Below, one piece after another: positions 5,391 through 5,460 of a stretch of DNA of 5,460 bases (the first letter of the stretch is position 1; each line of letters begins with the position of its first letter). The translations under genes and the position numbers were made by a program. The notes below the pieces were generated by a model. That model did no database searches and had not been told where the DNA came from. It saw only the letters and a program-made list of their open reading frames with translations. Source of the stretch: an uncultured Eubacteriales bacterium (GTDB lineage: Bacteria > Bacillota > Clostridia > Lachnospirales > CAG-274); contig CABVAP010000147.1 in assembly GCA_902496345.1 (NCBI GenBank), positions 1-5,460 of the forward strand, read 5' to 3'.

Positions 5391-5460
5391 TGTCGAAAAA
5401 GTTAAATTTTATCGTTATTGTCGATTTCAAAAAGCGTCGCAGACTTTTATCCGCAAGCGG
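5391..5460 (+). repeat. Dispersed structured repeat, copy 3 (3' part outside window)
   Basis: This is the first 70 bases of the same element as 3683-3890, in the same orientation, with four substitutions (C/A at 5394, A/T at 5406, C/T at 5435, G/A at 5457). It begins TGTCGAAAAA, which is nearly the exact complement of the right end of copy 2 (TTTATCGACA). This supports an element with short inverted ends. The sequence runs to the window edge, so its hairpin section is not seen. Confidence 0.85.

Overview
The window is AT-rich DNA of low G+C. It carries a YyaC-type spore protein gene, strong AGGAG- and GGGGG-type ribosome binding sites, and a LysM envelope protein. Together these suggest an endospore-forming clostridial Firmicute, possibly from the Ruminococcus/Oscillospiraceae side. 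That placement is inference from gene content and composition, not from a marker gene.

Layout, left to right. Positions 1-140 hold the 3' part of a dispersed structured repeat, followed by about 220 bp without a recognised gene. A class I glutamine amidotransferase of the gamma-glutamyl-GABA hydrolase (peptidase C26) type lies at 361-1221 on the plus strand. It converges on a two-gene minus-strand unit. The promoter-proximal gene (3372 down to 2014) encodes a membrane protein with a degenerate JAB1/MPN (JAMM) domain in the cytoplasm, one transmembrane helix, a Thr-rich external linker and a C-terminal LysM. The distal gene (1949 down to 1281) encodes a small soluble histidine kinase with no sensor domain. 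A 569 bp divergent intergenic region follows. It holds a candidate minus-strand promoter, small palindromes and a full-length copy (about 208 bp) of the repeat. Next on the plus strand are yyaC (3942-4490) and a 245-residue Asn/Ser/Lys-rich protein of unknown function (4614-5351) behind a well-formed sigma-A promoter. The window ends inside a third repeat copy.

How the parts may work together. The minus-strand unit could link cell-wall state, read by LysM outside, to a cytoplasmic MPN scaffold and the kinase. This is a hypothesis: no response regulator is in the window. YyaC points to sporulation, and a soluble kinase with an HExxNP-type H-box would fit a sporulation phosphorelay, but nothing here shows that the two units are co-regulated. 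No tRNA, rRNA, CRISPR array, transposase or convincing intrinsic terminator was seen.

The most noteworthy items are the dead-JAMM/TM/LysM architecture paired with a sensor-less kinase, and the three same-orientation copies of a structured repeat. The terminal hairpin of that repeat keeps its pairing while its sequence changes.
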